From the NCBI RefSeq assembly GCF_014698115.1, contig NZ_JACJSJ010000012.1:1-64000 (forward strand): a stretch of 64,000 nucleotides of DNA, given 5' to 3'. This DNA comes from Nostoc sp. FACHB-973. GTDB taxonomy: Bacteria > Cyanobacteriota > Cyanobacteriia > Cyanobacteriales > Nostocaceae. Below are positions 45,760 through 54,816 of this stretch, piece after piece. The notes below the pieces were generated by a model. The model saw nothing but the letters and a program-made list of their open reading frames with translations, searched no databases and had not been told where the DNA came from. The stretch's first letter is position 1, and every line of letters begins with the position of its first letter. A program made the translations under genes and the position numbers.

Positions 45760-46032
45760 AGCTCAGAGGTTCAAGGACGAAGCTCAGAGGTTCAACGGCG
45801 AAGCTCAGAGGTTCAACCACCAAGCTCAGAGGTTGAGCGACGAAGCTCAGAGGTTCAACAGCGAAGCTCAGAGGTTCAACGGCGAAGCTCAGAGGTTGAG
45901 CGACCAAGCTCAGAGGTTGAGCGACCAAGCTCAGAGGTTCAACCACCAAGCTCAGAGGTTCAACGGCGAAGCTCAGAGGTTGAGCGACCAAGCTCAGAGG
46001 TTCAACGACGAAGCTCATAGGTTCAAACTAGT
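45760..46032. repeat. 21-bp tandem array, 13 units
   Basis: The 12-bp sequence AGCTCAGAGGTT (last two units vary slightly) starts at 45760, 45781, 45802, 45823, 45844, 45865, 45886, 45907, 45928, 45949, 45970, 45991 and 46012, exactly every 21 bases. The remaining 9 bases fall into three classes: CAACGGCGA, CAACCACCA, GAGCGACSA. Both strands are open across the array (7-residue repeats such as SSEVQRR or EPLSFVV), but there is no start with a ribosome-binding site and the outer flanks are STRRs (GGGGATGAGGGAG left, CTCCCTCATCCCC right). Confidence 0.95.
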
Positions 46033-46194
46033 AATCTTAAATACTCCCTCATCCCCTTCATCTAGCCACTCCGCTCATCTTCACTGGTTAGATGGAAAAA
46101 ATAAAATTTAAATAATGGCGATATTAGTCAATTTACATTCTGTGGGAGTTTTGGGTACGGTAACTTAGACTATCAGTAGAATTAATGAGATCGT

Positions 46195-46394
46195 GGTTCT
46201 TTCTCCTGCATGAGTTAACTCAATGAGTCCGAAAGAGAGGATTAATCCCGTCCCTCAAGCCACGTCAATCCTCCGGTGATGAAGTAGTTGAATCCTCTCT
46301 CAAAGGAAAGGTTAAGCTTCCTTGCTCAGTTAGAGCAACGACACGGAGGCTAACTAGCTGATGCTCACTCGTTTTTCTTGCTGGAGAAAGAACC
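46195..46394. ncRNA. Candidate structured RNA, 200 bp, downstream of psaK
   Basis: Exactly 200 bp bounded by a perfect 12-bp inverted repeat, GGTTCTTTCTCC (46195) and GGAGAAAGAACC (46383). Within it: a 10-bp stem AGAGAGGATT/AATCCTCTCT (46234/46291), a small hairpin AAGGAA...TTCCTT (46303-46323), GCTCAGTTAGAGC (46324-46336), and the palindrome TGAGTTAACTCA (46211-46222). Size and long closing stem recall 6S RNA, but I could not match conserved 6S positions, so strand and identity are open. A MITE-like DNA element is the alternative. Confidence 0.45.
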
Positions 46395-46441
46395 AGAATT
46401 GCTAATGCAACGTTACAAGCAAGGCTTGCCTAATTCCAAAC

Positions 46442-46696
46442 CTACAGACGACCAATGTTAGTCAGTCCTAAAACAATGCCAATGCCAATAACATGACCAA
46501 AAGCCATCGCACCAACGAATGTTGGAATGCTCACAGGTAATATAGGGAACTTGGGGCCAACTAAGGGTTTTTCAATCCTAGTACTTAGCAAAAGAACTAC
46601 TAGGCTACTAACACTGATGATTATTCCTACTGTGGGAGTCCACACGGGTGTTGGAGGAACAGATGCCGCTGCTGCGAGTAAAGTAGATGAAATCAA
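46442..46696 (-). CDS. psaK: Photosystem I subunit PsaK
   Basis: 84 residues with two membrane helices joined by a short cytosolic loop; sits at the edge of photosystem I. Typical text: TPVWTPTVGIIISVSSLVVLLLSTRIEKP split over helix 1, then FPILPVSIPTFVGAMAFGHVIGIGIVLGL in helix 2. The start is TTG at 46694-46696 with TAGGAG eight bases upstream. The short N-terminal AAAASVPPTP is a probable processing region. Light-dependent regulation is expected but not visible. Confidence 0.95.
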   Translation of the reverse strand: MISSTLLAAAASVPPTPVWTPTVGIIISVSSLVVLLLSTRIEKPLVGPKFPILPVSIPTFVGAMAFGHVIGIGIVLGLTNIGRL

Positions 46697-46817
46697 GCTT
46701 TTGTCTCCTAAATGGAAAAGTTAATGTAGACCTACAAGATTATAAAGTTAGCAGGCGCAAAAGTTTTTGAGATAGTTTAGACTTTTCTGGTGATTATTTT
46801 AAATTTGTGAAATTTTC

Positions 46818-47450
46818 ATGCGCGTTAAGATTTGCGGTATCACTCAACCAGAGCAGTCTATGGCGATCGCCTCTCTTGGCGCAACGGCACTAGGATTTAT
46901 TTGTGTGCCGACCTCACCTCGCTATGTTACGACTTTGCAAATTCAAGCAGCAGTCGCCCAATTACCAGAAAACATTGACAAAATTGGCGTTTTTGCTAAC
47001 GCTAGCATTGCCGAAATCAAGCAGATAGTTGTTGATTCTGGCCTAACTGGCGTTCAGTTACACGGAGACGAATCACCAGATTTTTGCTACCAATTACGTC
47101 AATCTTTACCCAAGATTGAAATCCTTAAAGCATTTAGAATTCCTAGTCTTGAGCATCTTGAGATTACATATGGTTATGTAAAACACGTGGATACTTTACT
47201 ACTGGATGCTTACCATCCCCAACAACTGGGTGGTACAGGTAAAACCTTAGATTGGACGATGCTACAGCAATTTAATCCCAATTGCCCTTGGTTTTTAGCT
47301 GGGGGACTAACACCAGATAATATTGTCCAAGCTTTGAGTCAGGTAAACCCTAGCGGCATTGATTTATCTAGTGGTGTGGAAAGCGCACCTGGAGATAAGG
47401 ATTTAGAGAAGGTAGCACTCTTGTTTGAGCGACTGGGGAGTAGGGAGTAG
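46818..47450 (+). CDS. trpF: Phosphoribosylanthranilate isomerase
   Basis: 210 residues. Third enzyme of tryptophan synthesis, a beta/alpha barrel. Motifs [10 protein letters not shown] (catalytic Cys), [31 protein letters not shown] (catalytic Asp earlier in LLLDA) and [10 protein letters not shown] are all present. The reading frame ends within GGGAGTAGGGAGTAG repeat DNA, so the final residues GSRE and the stop codon are supplied by the STRR. Confidence 0.97.
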   Translation: MRVKICGITQPEQSMAIASLGATALGFICVPTSPRYVTTLQIQAAVAQLPENIDKIGVFANASIAEIKQIVVDSGLTGVQLHGDESPDFCYQLRQSLPKIEILKAFRIPSLEHLEITYGYVKHVDTLLLDAYHPQQLGGTGKTLDWTMLQQFNPNCPWFLAGGLTPDNIVQALSQVNPSGIDLSSGVESAPGDKDLEKVALLFERLGSRE

Positions 47451-47600
47451 GGAGTGGGGAGTGTGGAGTGTGGGGAGTGTGGGGAGATGGAGGAGTGTGG
47501 GGGGATGGGGAAGTGTGGGGAGTGTGGGGAGATTAGAAAAAAGCTTCCTAACCTCCTACACCTCCCACACCACCCACACCTCCCAATGCCCAATGCCCCA
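47432..47600. repeat. Inverted STRR element after trpF
   Basis: GGGAGTAGGGAGTGGGGAGTGTGG units face CCTCCCACACCACCC and CCTCCTACACC units around a GATTAGAAAAAAGC centre. Lies between the convergent ends of trpF and folE and overlaps the trpF stop codon. Confidence 0.88.
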
Positions 47601-47604
47601 TTCC

Positions 47605-48312
47605 CTACATAAACGTTGCTTGATGGCGAATCAAGTTAAAGAGTTCTTCGCGGGTTTTGTGTTCTTCTTGAAACACACCGACCATTGCGCTAGTAACAGT
47701 CCAAGAACCTGGTTTCTGGACTCCCCGCATCACCATGCACATATGGCTAGCTTCCATGACAACGGCGACGCCTTGAGGTTCAAGAATGGTCTGAATTGCT
47801 TCGGCAATTTGGCGGGTTAGTCTCTCCTGTACTTGCAAGCGGCGGGAATACATCTCGACAATCCGGGCTAGCTTACTCAGTCCCACAACTTTTTGATTGG
47901 GAATATAAGCAACGTGCGCTCTACCCATAAATGGCAACATGTGATGTTCGCACAAGCTAAAGAAAGTAATGTCTCGGACTAGTACCATCTCGTTATGCCC
48001 TTCGTCAAAGATGGCATCATTAACAAGTTCTTCGAGGGATTGGTTATAGCCACTTGTCAAAAACCGCATTGCCTCGGCTACTCGTTTGGGTGTTTTGAGG
48101 AGTCCTTCGCGTTCCGGGTCTTCCCCAACGCCCAATATTATTGTCCGCACGGCGTCCTTCATTTCCTCCATTTGTTCCTCTGTTGGCGGGAACACATTCG
48201 GTTGTCGCCCATTGTGGGTATTGCGATCGGGTCTTGGAGTTATGGCTTCTGCTAAATCGGAAATTAAAGGCGATTGAGAGTAATTGGAACCGTTGGAACT
48301 AGCGATAGTCAT
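47605..48312 (-). CDS. folE: GTP cyclohydrolase I
   Basis: 235 residues. Makes dihydroneopterin triphosphate from GTP, first step to folate and other pterins. Zinc ligands are in [10 protein letters not shown] (Cys, His) and [12 protein letters not shown] (Cys); GRAHVAYIP and [25 protein letters not shown] split over helices are diagnostic. The first 45 residues are a low-homology extension common in cyanobacterial FolE. Start ATG 48312. It lies downstream of the SDR gene in the alkane cluster order. Confidence 0.97.
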   Translation of the reverse strand: MTIASSNGSNYSQSPLISDLAEAITPRPDRNTHNGRQPNVFPPTEEQMEEMKDAVRTIILGVGEDPEREGLLKTPKRVAEAMRFLTSGYNQSLEELVNDAIFDEGHNEMVLVRDITFFSLCEHHMLPFMGRAHVAYIPNQKVVGLSKLARIVEMYSRRLQVQERLTRQIAEAIQTILEPQGVAVVMEASHMCMVMRGVQKPGSWTVTSAMVGVFQEEHKTREELFNLIRHQATFM

Positions 48313-48337
48313 GATTCAGTCTTGGTTAGGTTTGAAT

Positions 48338-48570
48338 TTAGTTATGAGTTAAGAGTTAGGGGTTAAGAATTAAGAGTTAGGAGTTAGAAGTTTAAAAATT
48401 TGGCATTAGCCAATTGCAGTATGAATCTGAGTGTTAAGACCCTATATATCACGTCCTAACAAGGGTTTTGATATCGAACAAAATCGTTTTCATACTTTGA
48501 TTGGGCAACGGCAAAGTTTTTAACTTCTAACTCCTAACTCTTAACTCATAACTATCAACTCCTAACTTTG
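48338..48570. repeat. Inverted STRR pair (GAGTTAAGAGTTAG units)
   Basis: GTTATGAGTTAAGAGTTAGG at the left faces AACTCCTAACTCTTAACTCA at the right with about 130 bases between, in the gap between SDR and folE. Confidence 0.85.
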
Positions 48571-48573
48571 CAA

Positions 48574-49299
48574 TTAGAGTGCGCCTGCACTGGGCATTAT
48601 GGTCAATTCATCAATAACTGCCTGTTGTGGTAATAGAACTGTGTGGAGAATTGACTGGGCTACAGTTTCCGGGGTTAACATTTTGGAACGGTCTAAATTG
48701 GCATTGACTGTTTCTGTGTCCCAAATTTCGGTATTGACTGCGCCAGGACAAATGGTTGTGACACGAATGCCGTGGGCGCGTTCTTCTTGTGCCAGGGTTT
48801 GAGAGAGGGCTAACAAACCAGCTTTGCTGACGCTGTATGCTCCCCAGTAGGGAAATGCTTGCTTGGCGGCAATGGAGGCGACGTTGATAATTGTGCCTCT
48901 GCCCCGATCGCGCATTAATGGCAATATTCCCGTAATACACTGAAATACGCTGGTAAGATTCAGGTCTATTACTTGCTGCCAACCTGAGAGAGGAGTTTCA
49001 CTCAAGCTAGCTGTATATCCTATACCAGCATTGTTTACCAAAATATCTATATCACCAAAGTCAAGGGCGATCGCTTGGATCTTTTCTTTTACTTGGGAGA
49101 TTTGCCCTAAATCTAAAGGGTAAGCTTTCGCTTCCACCCCAGTATGCTCTAGGGCTTCTTTTACCGCCTCCAACTTGTCCAAAGAACGGCTGACTAAGGC
49201 AACATCTATTCCCGCCTTTGCAAAGGCTAAAGCTGTTGCTTTCCCAATTCCACTACTTGCCCCTGTAATCAGGGCGCGTCGTTTTTGCTGTGCACTCAT
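48574..49299 (-). CDS. Short-chain dehydrogenase/reductase of the alkane cluster
   Basis: 241 residues from the ATG at 49299 (MSAQQKRRAL), which has GGGAGACACC just upstream; a longer frame from 49329 lacks this. NADP-binding TGASSGIGKATALAF, NNAG (LVNNAGIG), catalytic Ser in NVASIAA, and YSVSK (Tyr and Lys) are present. In many cyanobacteria such an SDR follows accA, aar and ado; it may handle fatty aldehydes or alcohols, but its substrate is not proven. A 514-base gap with repeats separates it from accA. Confidence 0.9.
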   Translation of the reverse strand: MSAQQKRRALITGASSGIGKATALAFAKAGIDVALVSRSLDKLEAVKEALEHTGVEAKAYPLDLGQISQVKEKIQAIALDFGDIDILVNNAGIGYTASLSETPLSGWQQVIDLNLTSVFQCITGILPLMRDRGRGTIINVASIAAKQAFPYWGAYSVSKAGLLALSQTLAQEERAHGIRVTTICPGAVNTEIWDTETVNANLDRSKMLTPETVAQSILHTVLLPQQAVIDELTIMPSAGAL

Positions 49300-49843
49300 G
49301 GTGTCTCCCAATTTTTTGGCAGTTCCCAAACCCTATTACCACCCAATTATTCTCATCTTTGAGTTTCGATAGATTAAAGGAATCTAAAAATCTGATGATT
49401 TTCATTGAGCAACTGCTATTATGCAGTGCAATAGTTGGTATATTGTGGGTTTTCCCAGTAAAGACTACGAATCATCGCCTGAGAAATCACCCAGTACACT
49501 CAAAGTAAATTACTTAACGAAACAGAATTCAGGAGTCAGAATTCAGAATTCAGAATGAATTTTATACAACTGGCTAATTAATATACTCTTTCTAGTGCCA
49601 CACAAAATTTTGAATTTGGTGTGGCACTAAAAATTCGTGGTTCTAGATCCCCCACTCATTGATTCTGACTCCTGAATTCTGACTTCTGAATTCTTCTCTA
49701 ATAATACAAAACCCACTCAATCAAATTTAAGTAGATTTGCCAAACATACGAATGCCTATGGCTAATCAGATTGTTAAAAATCTTTAAGCACCATAGGCAA
49801 TTATAGCATTGCTACTCAGTTAATTAATCATTTTGCGCTGCCT
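49300..49843. repeat. Nested palindrome region between accA and the SDR gene
   Basis: Outer heptamer arms CAGGAGTCAGAATTCAGAAT (49531) and GATTCTGACTCCTGAATTCTG (49661) are inverted; inside is an 11-bp perfect stem TAGTGCCACAC/GTGTGGCACTA (49593/49621) with a loop AAAATTTTGAATTTG. About 340 more bases hold no gene. The arrangement is MITE-like and could stop transcription between accA and the SDR gene. Confidence 0.8.
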
Positions 49844-50824
49844 TTAATGGGCAACTTCTGTAAAAACACCAATTTTGCGGAATTTTTCATAGCGAAGTTG
49901 GCGGCGTTCTGGGGCGGTTAAGCGGTTGAGTTCTTCCAAATTTTCCAACAGCACTTGCTTGAGAGTGGTAGCAGCTTTCAAAGGGTCGGAATGAGCCCCA
50001 CCGATGGGTTCAGGCAATATCTGGTCGATAATTCCTAAATTTTTCAGGTCGTGGGAAATAATTTTGAGGGCGACGGCGGCTTGGGGAGCTTTGCCAGCAT
50101 CTTTCCACAAAATGGCGGCACAAGCTTCGGGGGTAGCGACGGTATAAACTGAGTGTTCAAACATCAGTAAACGATCGCCAACACCAATACCAAGGGCGCC
50201 ACCGGAACCACCTTCACCGATAACTGTGCAGATAATAGGCACATCTAGGCAGAACATTTCCCGCAGGTTGTAGGCGATCGCTTCTCCTTGACCTTGGTGT
50301 TCAGCTTCCACCCCAGACCAAGCTCCCGGCGTGTCGATAAAAGTTAAAATCGGCATCCCGAACTTGTTGGCGTGTTCCATTAACCGCAATGCTTTACGGT
50401 AGCCGCCAGGATAAGGCATACCAAAGTTGCGGGCAATATTGTCTTTAGTATCGCGGCCTTTTTGATGACCCAACATGACCACGGGTTGTCCACTCAGACG
50501 CCCAACACCACCAACTAAAGCAGGATCGTCACCACCACAGCGATCGCCATGTAACTCCATCCATTCATCACTAATTGCTTGAATGTAATCGAGAGTACTA
50601 GGGCGGCGCGGATGACGAGCGACTTGCAATCGCTGGGATGGGGATAAACTACTAAAAATTTCCTCACGCAGCTGCATGGCGCGTGTTTCTAGTTGACGAA
50701 TTTGACCAGAAACATCAACGCCATTTTCTTCAGCAAGTTGCCGAATTTGATCGATTCGGGTTGCAAGTTCTGCTAGAGGCTTTTCAAAATCCAACAGTAG
50801 CGGTTTACGTTCAGTAGTTGCCAT
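49844..50824 (-). CDS. accA: Acetyl-CoA carboxylase carboxyltransferase alpha subunit
   Basis: 326 residues. Together with AccD transfers CO2 from biotin to acetyl-CoA, giving malonyl-CoA for fatty acids. Landmarks: [13 protein letters not shown] near residue 70, [35 protein letters not shown] and [16 protein letters not shown]. It lies next to aar, consistent with the conserved ado-aar-accA order of cyanobacteria that make alkanes from fatty acyl-ACP. An STRR pair lies between aar and accA. Confidence 0.97.
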   Translation of the reverse strand: MATTERKPLLLDFEKPLAELATRIDQIRQLAEENGVDVSGQIRQLETRAMQLREEIFSSLSPSQRLQVARHPRRPSTLDYIQAISDEWMELHGDRCGGDDPALVGGVGRLSGQPVVMLGHQKGRDTKDNIARNFGMPYPGGYRKALRLMEHANKFGMPILTFIDTPGAWSGVEAEHQGQGEAIAYNLREMFCLDVPIICTVIGEGGSGGALGIGVGDRLLMFEHSVYTVATPEACAAILWKDAGKAPQAAVALKIISHDLKNLGIIDQILPEPIGGAHSDPLKAATTLKQVLLENLEELNRLTAPERRQLRYEKFRKIGVFTEVAH

Positions 50825-50833
50825 AGTTAGAGG

Positions 50834-50960
50834 ATAACGAATAGGGAGTAGGGAGTAGGGAATAGGGAATAGGGATTTAGGTATTGGAGAGTAAGAATTG
50901 AAAATGATTGCTTAGTACCCATTCCCCACTCCCCATTCTCCACTCCCCACTCCCCATTCC
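50834..50960. repeat. Inverted STRR pair between aar and accA
   Basis: GAATAGGGAGTAGGGAGTAGG faces CCCCACTCCCCATTCTCCAC with a short AT-rich loop. Confidence 0.85.
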
Positions 50961-51980
50961 CTAAACCAACAACGGTCTAAATCCATGTTTCACTGACACC
51001 CGACCAATCTGCTCCATTTTGTCTACAGTAATCTGATTGCGTCCCCATGAAAAGTTTGTGTACAACTTCTCAAATTCCAGCAACATGGATTCGGCAAAAC
51101 AAGCAAACAACTGGCGTGCTGGTACGTCCATATTGACGATTTTCATAATTTTCCAGTCAATATCCAGGGAATGCTCTACAATTCCACCATTTAACACGTA
51201 TACACCGGGATGTTGAATTTTTGTTGCTAAATTTTTAGGATAACCACCATCAATCAACAAACATGGTTGTTTCAAAACAGTAGGTTCAATTTCTACACCT
51301 TTGGGCATACTGGCAACCCAAACTACAATATCCGCTTGGGGTAGTGCTTCGGTCAAACTCATGACTTTTCCTCGCCCCAGTTCGCCTTGTAACTCTTTGA
51401 GACGTTCTTGATCGCGGGCTATTAGCAGAAGTTCTTGGACATCTGTTTTCGCATCTAACCAGCGTGTAACTGCACTGCCAATATCCCCTGTTGCGCCACA
51501 TATAGCAACTGTTGCTTTTGAGAGTTCAATTCCCAGTTGTTTTGATGCTTCTTCTACCTGCCGACTAATAATATAGGCAGTGTGGGTATTTCCTGTAGTG
51601 AAGCGTTCAAACTCTAGTTTGATGTTGCGGACTTGGCTAAACTGTTCCAACTTAAAATTTTCAAAAATAATCGAGGAAAATCCGCCTAAAGCCGTAATAT
51701 TAATGCCATGTTTTTGTGCATGTGCCATAGCATTAAGCACTTTGCGCGTTGCGGCTTTGATGCGGCGGGTAGCTAGCATCTCTGGTAAAAAACAAGATTC
51801 TACATAACGTCCTTCAATTTTCTGTCCAGTGACACTGGTAACAGTAATATTATCGACAATTTGTGGCGGGGCGCTGCACCAAAAATCTAGCCCTTGATCG
51901 GCATATTCTGGATATCCCAATTCTTTAGCTACTGCTTGAGCGTGTTCTAAACTAGTCAGATGTCCAATTAGACCAAACAT
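50961..51980 (-). CDS. aar: Long-chain fatty acyl-ACP reductase
   Basis: 339 residues from the ATG at 51980 ([15 protein letters not shown]); the open frame upstream is repeat DNA. Reduces acyl-ACP to fatty aldehyde with NADPH. Features: [24 protein letters not shown] site [11 protein letters not shown], and the nucleophilic Cys in [15 protein letters not shown]. It is followed by accA and preceded by ado, the two-gene alkane pathway of cyanobacteria (heptadecane and relatives). CTGAGTG-type repeats lie between ado and aar. Confidence 0.96.
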   Translation of the reverse strand: MFGLIGHLTSLEHAQAVAKELGYPEYADQGLDFWCSAPPQIVDNITVTSVTGQKIEGRYVESCFLPEMLATRRIKAATRKVLNAMAHAQKHGINITALGGFSSIIFENFKLEQFSQVRNIKLEFERFTTGNTHTAYIISRQVEEASKQLGIELSKATVAICGATGDIGSAVTRWLDAKTDVQELLLIARDQERLKELQGELGRGKVMSLTEALPQADIVVWVASMPKGVEIEPTVLKQPCLLIDGGYPKNLATKIQHPGVYVLNGGIVEHSLDIDWKIMKIVNMDVPARQLFACFAESMLLEFEKLYTNFSWGRNQITVDKMEQIGRVSVKHGFRPLLV

Positions 51981-52009
51981 GTAATGATTATTAGCCTTGT
52001 GCTGTCTTG

Positions 52010-52095
52010 AGCGCGTGGAATAGTGAGTGCTGAGTGCTGTTAGCGGTAGCGGGGCGTTGAGCCATTGCTGAGTGCTGAGTGCTGAGTGTTGAAGC
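52010..52095. repeat. GAGTGCT STRR
   Basis: GAGTGCTGAGTGCTG units on both sides of a GTTAGCGGTAGCGGGGCG palindrome-like insert, between ado and aar. Confidence 0.85.
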
Positions 52096-52172
52096 AGTAT
52101 GTAAGTAAAAAACAAGCAATAAGTTCAGATAATTTCTTCACTCTTGACTCTTCACTCATAACTCAGCACTTT

Positions 52173-52871
52173 TTAAGCGGCTGTGAGTCCGTGGGCTGAC
52201 AAGCGCATAATTTCAAAAGTTTTGAAACCAATGTTACTTAATGCTTCACCGTACTGAATCATAAAGTCTTCTATTAAAGCCTCTTTTTCCATTGCTAGAG
52301 TTTTTGCATCATCCGCTACTTCGTTGAGCATTTTCCAAACAAGTGGGAGGTTTTGGCGATTGGCTTGTTCTAATTCAGCTTTAGATTCTGCAAAGTGTTC
52401 TTTGAGCCAAACTTCTCCAAAGTTGAGATGACTGTATTCATCTTTTACTACTCCCTCAGTGATTTTGCGGGCAAAATCGTCAGCAACGGGAATGTAGATG
52501 TTGTATGCTGCGATCGCAAAACATTCGATAATCAAAGACTGAATCAACAAACAAGTGACGACTTTGCCTTGGGCGGCGGCTGTTTGGAAGTTTTGGTGGA
52601 GTCCAGAGAAAAATTCTTTGGCAAATTGCAAGTCTGGGGTAACTTGCAAATTGCGTCCACAAGCTTCAAATCCTTTCTTATGGCGACTTTCCATCTTGGA
52701 TAGACGAATCAATTCTGTTTGGGATTCTGGCAGCAGTTCGGCTAGTTGGATGTAATTTTCATGGGCTTCTTGTTCCCCTTCAATCACGATCGCATTAATC
52801 CGGCTATAAGCGTCTTTGTATTTTTCACTTTTGAAATCAATTTCAAGAAATTGGTCTGTAAGCTGCTGCAT
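52173..52871 (-). CDS. ado: Aldehyde-deformylating oxygenase
   Basis: 232 residues, the usual length. Ferritin-like di-iron protein that turns fatty aldehyde into an alkane and formate. Iron ligands are visible in [34 protein letters not shown] and [15 protein letters not shown] (E, E-x-x-H, E, E-x-x-H). GGAGAAAACATACC lies before the ATG at 52871. It starts the ado-aar-accA-SDR string and is divergent from the ABC permease gene; promoters of both must lie in the 179-base gap. Confidence 0.97.
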   Translation of the reverse strand: MQQLTDQFLEIDFKSEKYKDAYSRINAIVIEGEQEAHENYIQLAELLPESQTELIRLSKMESRHKKGFEACGRNLQVTPDLQFAKEFFSGLHQNFQTAAAQGKVVTCLLIQSLIIECFAIAAYNIYIPVADDFARKITEGVVKDEYSHLNFGEVWLKEHFAESKAELEQANRQNLPLVWKMLNEVADDAKTLAMEKEALIEDFMIQYGEALSNIGFKTFEIMRLSAHGLTAA

Positions 52872-53050
52872 GGTATGTTTTCTCCTCTAAAGAAAGAATT
52901 ATTTGACACCAGGATTCAATTTACCCTATGAACAGAGGGTAATAATCATTGTGGTTTAATTTAACTTAACAAGTAACTATGTTTATAGATTAGCTGTTGC
53001 TGGGGTCGATGCTCTAGTACCAGAGAAACAAATGTTTTGCCGCGCAACTG

Positions 53051-53878
53051 ATGTCTCAACCAAACTGGAATCTCAAATCTAGGGATTTTGTCAGCCTAGT
53101 AGTGTTACTGCTAGGAGCATTTATCGTTCTGCTACCCCTGTTTGTGGTCTTTCTCACCTCCTTTGCACCGACAATCGCAAGCCCAGAAGATTTGTCCCAA
53201 AATAACTGGTCTTTAGCTAATTACCAGGCTGCATGGCAGCAAGGGAAATTTTTGCTGGCGTTTGCTAATTCTACCTTGGTAGCGATCGCTGTGACGGCGT
53301 TTCAAATTCTCACTTCCGCTTTAGCTGGTTACGCCCTCGCACGGCTAAAGTTTCGGGGACGCCAAGCACTGCTGTTAATCGTCTTGGCAACTTTGGTGAT
53401 TCCCTTTCAATTGTTGGTAATTCCGATTTTTTTGGTGTTGAAATGGGGACACCTGATAAATACCTACGGAGCGCTAATTTTACCCACTGCGGTCAACGGC
53501 TTCGGTATTTTCTTATTACGTCAATATTTCCAGACAATTCCTCTGGAGTTAGAAGAAGCCGCAGCCATAGACGGCGCGAACCGACTACAAATTTTGTGGC
53601 GAGTGATGTTACCTTTAGCCCGTCCGGCGCTAGTAACACTGTTTTTGTTCACCTTCATCGGCGAATGGAATGATTTATTTAAGCCTTTGGTCTTTACCAC
53701 ACGACCGGAATTAAGAACCGTACAGTTGGCATTAGCTGAATTTCAGGAGCAATTTACGAATAATTGGCCTTTAATGATGGCAGCAGTAACAATAGCCACA
53801 GTCCCAGTCATGGTGTTGTTTTTGATTGGTCAGCGTCAGTTTATTCGGGGTATTGCCACGACAGGGATTAAGAATTGA
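53051..53878 (+). CDS. Carbohydrate ABC transporter permease (MalG type)
   Basis: 275 residues, six membrane helices, with the EAA loop EEAAAIDGANRLQILWRVMLP that contacts the ATPase. N-terminal LGAFIVLLPLFVVFLTSF is helix 1, and the large periplasmic loop contains the family's SLANYQAAW pattern. This is the second of the two permeases normally found in sugar importers; the first permease, binding protein and ATPase are not adjacent, so it works with components encoded elsewhere. Substrate unknown. Confidence 0.92.
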   Translation: MSQPNWNLKSRDFVSLVVLLLGAFIVLLPLFVVFLTSFAPTIASPEDLSQNNWSLANYQAAWQQGKFLLAFANSTLVAIAVTAFQILTSALAGYALARLKFRGRQALLLIVLATLVIPFQLLVIPIFLVLKWGHLINTYGALILPTAVNGFGIFLLRQYFQTIPLELEEAAAIDGANRLQILWRVMLPLARPALVTLFLFTFIGEWNDLFKPLVFTTRPELRTVQLALAEFQEQFTNNWPLMMAAVTIATVPVMVLFLIGQRQFIRGIATTGIKN

Positions 53879-54427
53879 ACAGCAAAGGCTGAGCGTGAGT
53901 AAAAGCCCGCCTTAGATTGAAATTTAACCGGTCGCGGAAGTCCCCATCTTCTGGTTCGACAAACCTCTCCCTGCCTTGAACTTTAGTAAGACTTACGCAC
54001 TGTACAAATGCATCGTAATGTGAATGAACGATGCTCCCGGTTGTTTCAGGCTTTTCTTAATTATCCTGCGATGCCTACGGCGGTAAACTACGTAAATAGA
54101 CCATGCTGTAGGGGCACAGCAATGCTGTGCCCTTACGAAAGATGTGGTTTTTAAACTCATTCATATTTGGCATTTCTTGTCAATGCGTAAGTCCTATTTA
54201 GTTCAAGTCTGTCCCTCTCCGACTCGGAGAGGGATGGTTTTGCGTAGTAAAACCACGGAGAGGTCTTTTAATTGAGCTAATTAGCCGGACAGTGTACAAG
54301 CCATCGAACTCAATCACGTTAATAAAAATCCGGAAGAAAAATGTCAACTTTTATTACACACTCCGTAATTCTTACAGGTCAACTTGAACTAATAATTATC
54401 CACATTCCGTAAGGAACCCAAACAATC
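53879..54427. other. Intergenic region upstream of the first cassette
   Basis: Contains a GCGATGCCTACGGCGG repeat (54066), a GTAGGGGCACAGCAATGCTG palindrome (54110-54137), and a stem CCCTCTCCGA/CTCGGAGAGGG (54214-54236) followed by ATGGTTTTG, a possible terminator. At 54351-54399 begins a stretch that is repeated upstream of the second cassette (57620-57670). No other gene. Confidence 0.7.
54351..54399 (+). promoter_or_regulatory. Conserved leader of cassette 1
   Basis: TTATTACACACTCCGTAATT followed by CTTACAGGTCAACTTGAACTAATAATTAT. About three quarters of positions are shared with 57620-57670. Its position 30-80 bases before a small-protein gene suggests a promoter or 5' leader. Confidence 0.5.
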
Positions 54428-54745
54428 ATGAGTTCTCAACCAGTCCTAGACCCTCAAACATTAGAGCAGTTACAAAACGAGATTCAGGAAAAATTTAACG
54501 AAACCCTAGAAAACGCTGACTTCAATTCACTACTTGAAAAGTACGGCATATTACAAGATAGAGTTTTGAGAGTTTATTGGCAGTTTAATCTTGACCCAAA
54601 TCAACTCAAATCTGATGATGCAGTTGATGAACAGCAACCCAATGCATTGTTGCCAACAACTCCAATACCGGAAATTGTGTTAGTTAAAAAAGCGTGGTGT
54701 ATTCCTTGTCCTACAAATAACAATCCTTTAGGTTGTAACTGCTAA
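54428..54745 (+). CDS. Small protein with Cys-rich tail, cassette 1
   Basis: 105 residues; I cannot name its family. The N-terminal half (about 11-40) has LEQLQNEIQEKF and NADFNSLLEKYG, shared at 16 of 30 positions with the product of 57832. A Ser/Asp/Gln linker follows, then a tail VLVKKAWCIPCP...GCNC with four cysteines in the last 17 residues. A conserved helical leader and a short variable Cys-rich end is the layout of a ribosomal peptide precursor, but there is no GG motif, nif11 or NHLP leader, and no modifying enzyme next to it. AAGGAACCC lies before the ATG. 71 bases downstream starts a TPS exoprotein gene. Confidence 0.7.
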   Translation: MSSQPVLDPQTLEQLQNEIQEKFNETLENADFNSLLEKYGILQDRVLRVYWQFNLDPNQLKSDDAVDEQQPNALLPTTPIPEIVLVKKAWCIPCPTNNNPLGCNC

Positions 54746-54816
54746 ATAATTTAGTCTTTGTACTGTAAAAAGTTTATCCTAGTTAGTAACTCTGATTTTT
54801 TGAGCGCAAGTTTGTA

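Noticed and set aside
45665-46111. Long open frames on both strands across the 21-bp array
   Set aside because: Openness follows from a stop-free repeat unit with a length divisible by three. No ribosome-binding site or homologous domain; kept only as a repeat.
46195-46394. Hammerhead ribozyme in the 200-bp element
   Set aside because: TGATGA and CGAAAG pieces occur, but not in the order and spacing of a hammerhead core on either strand.
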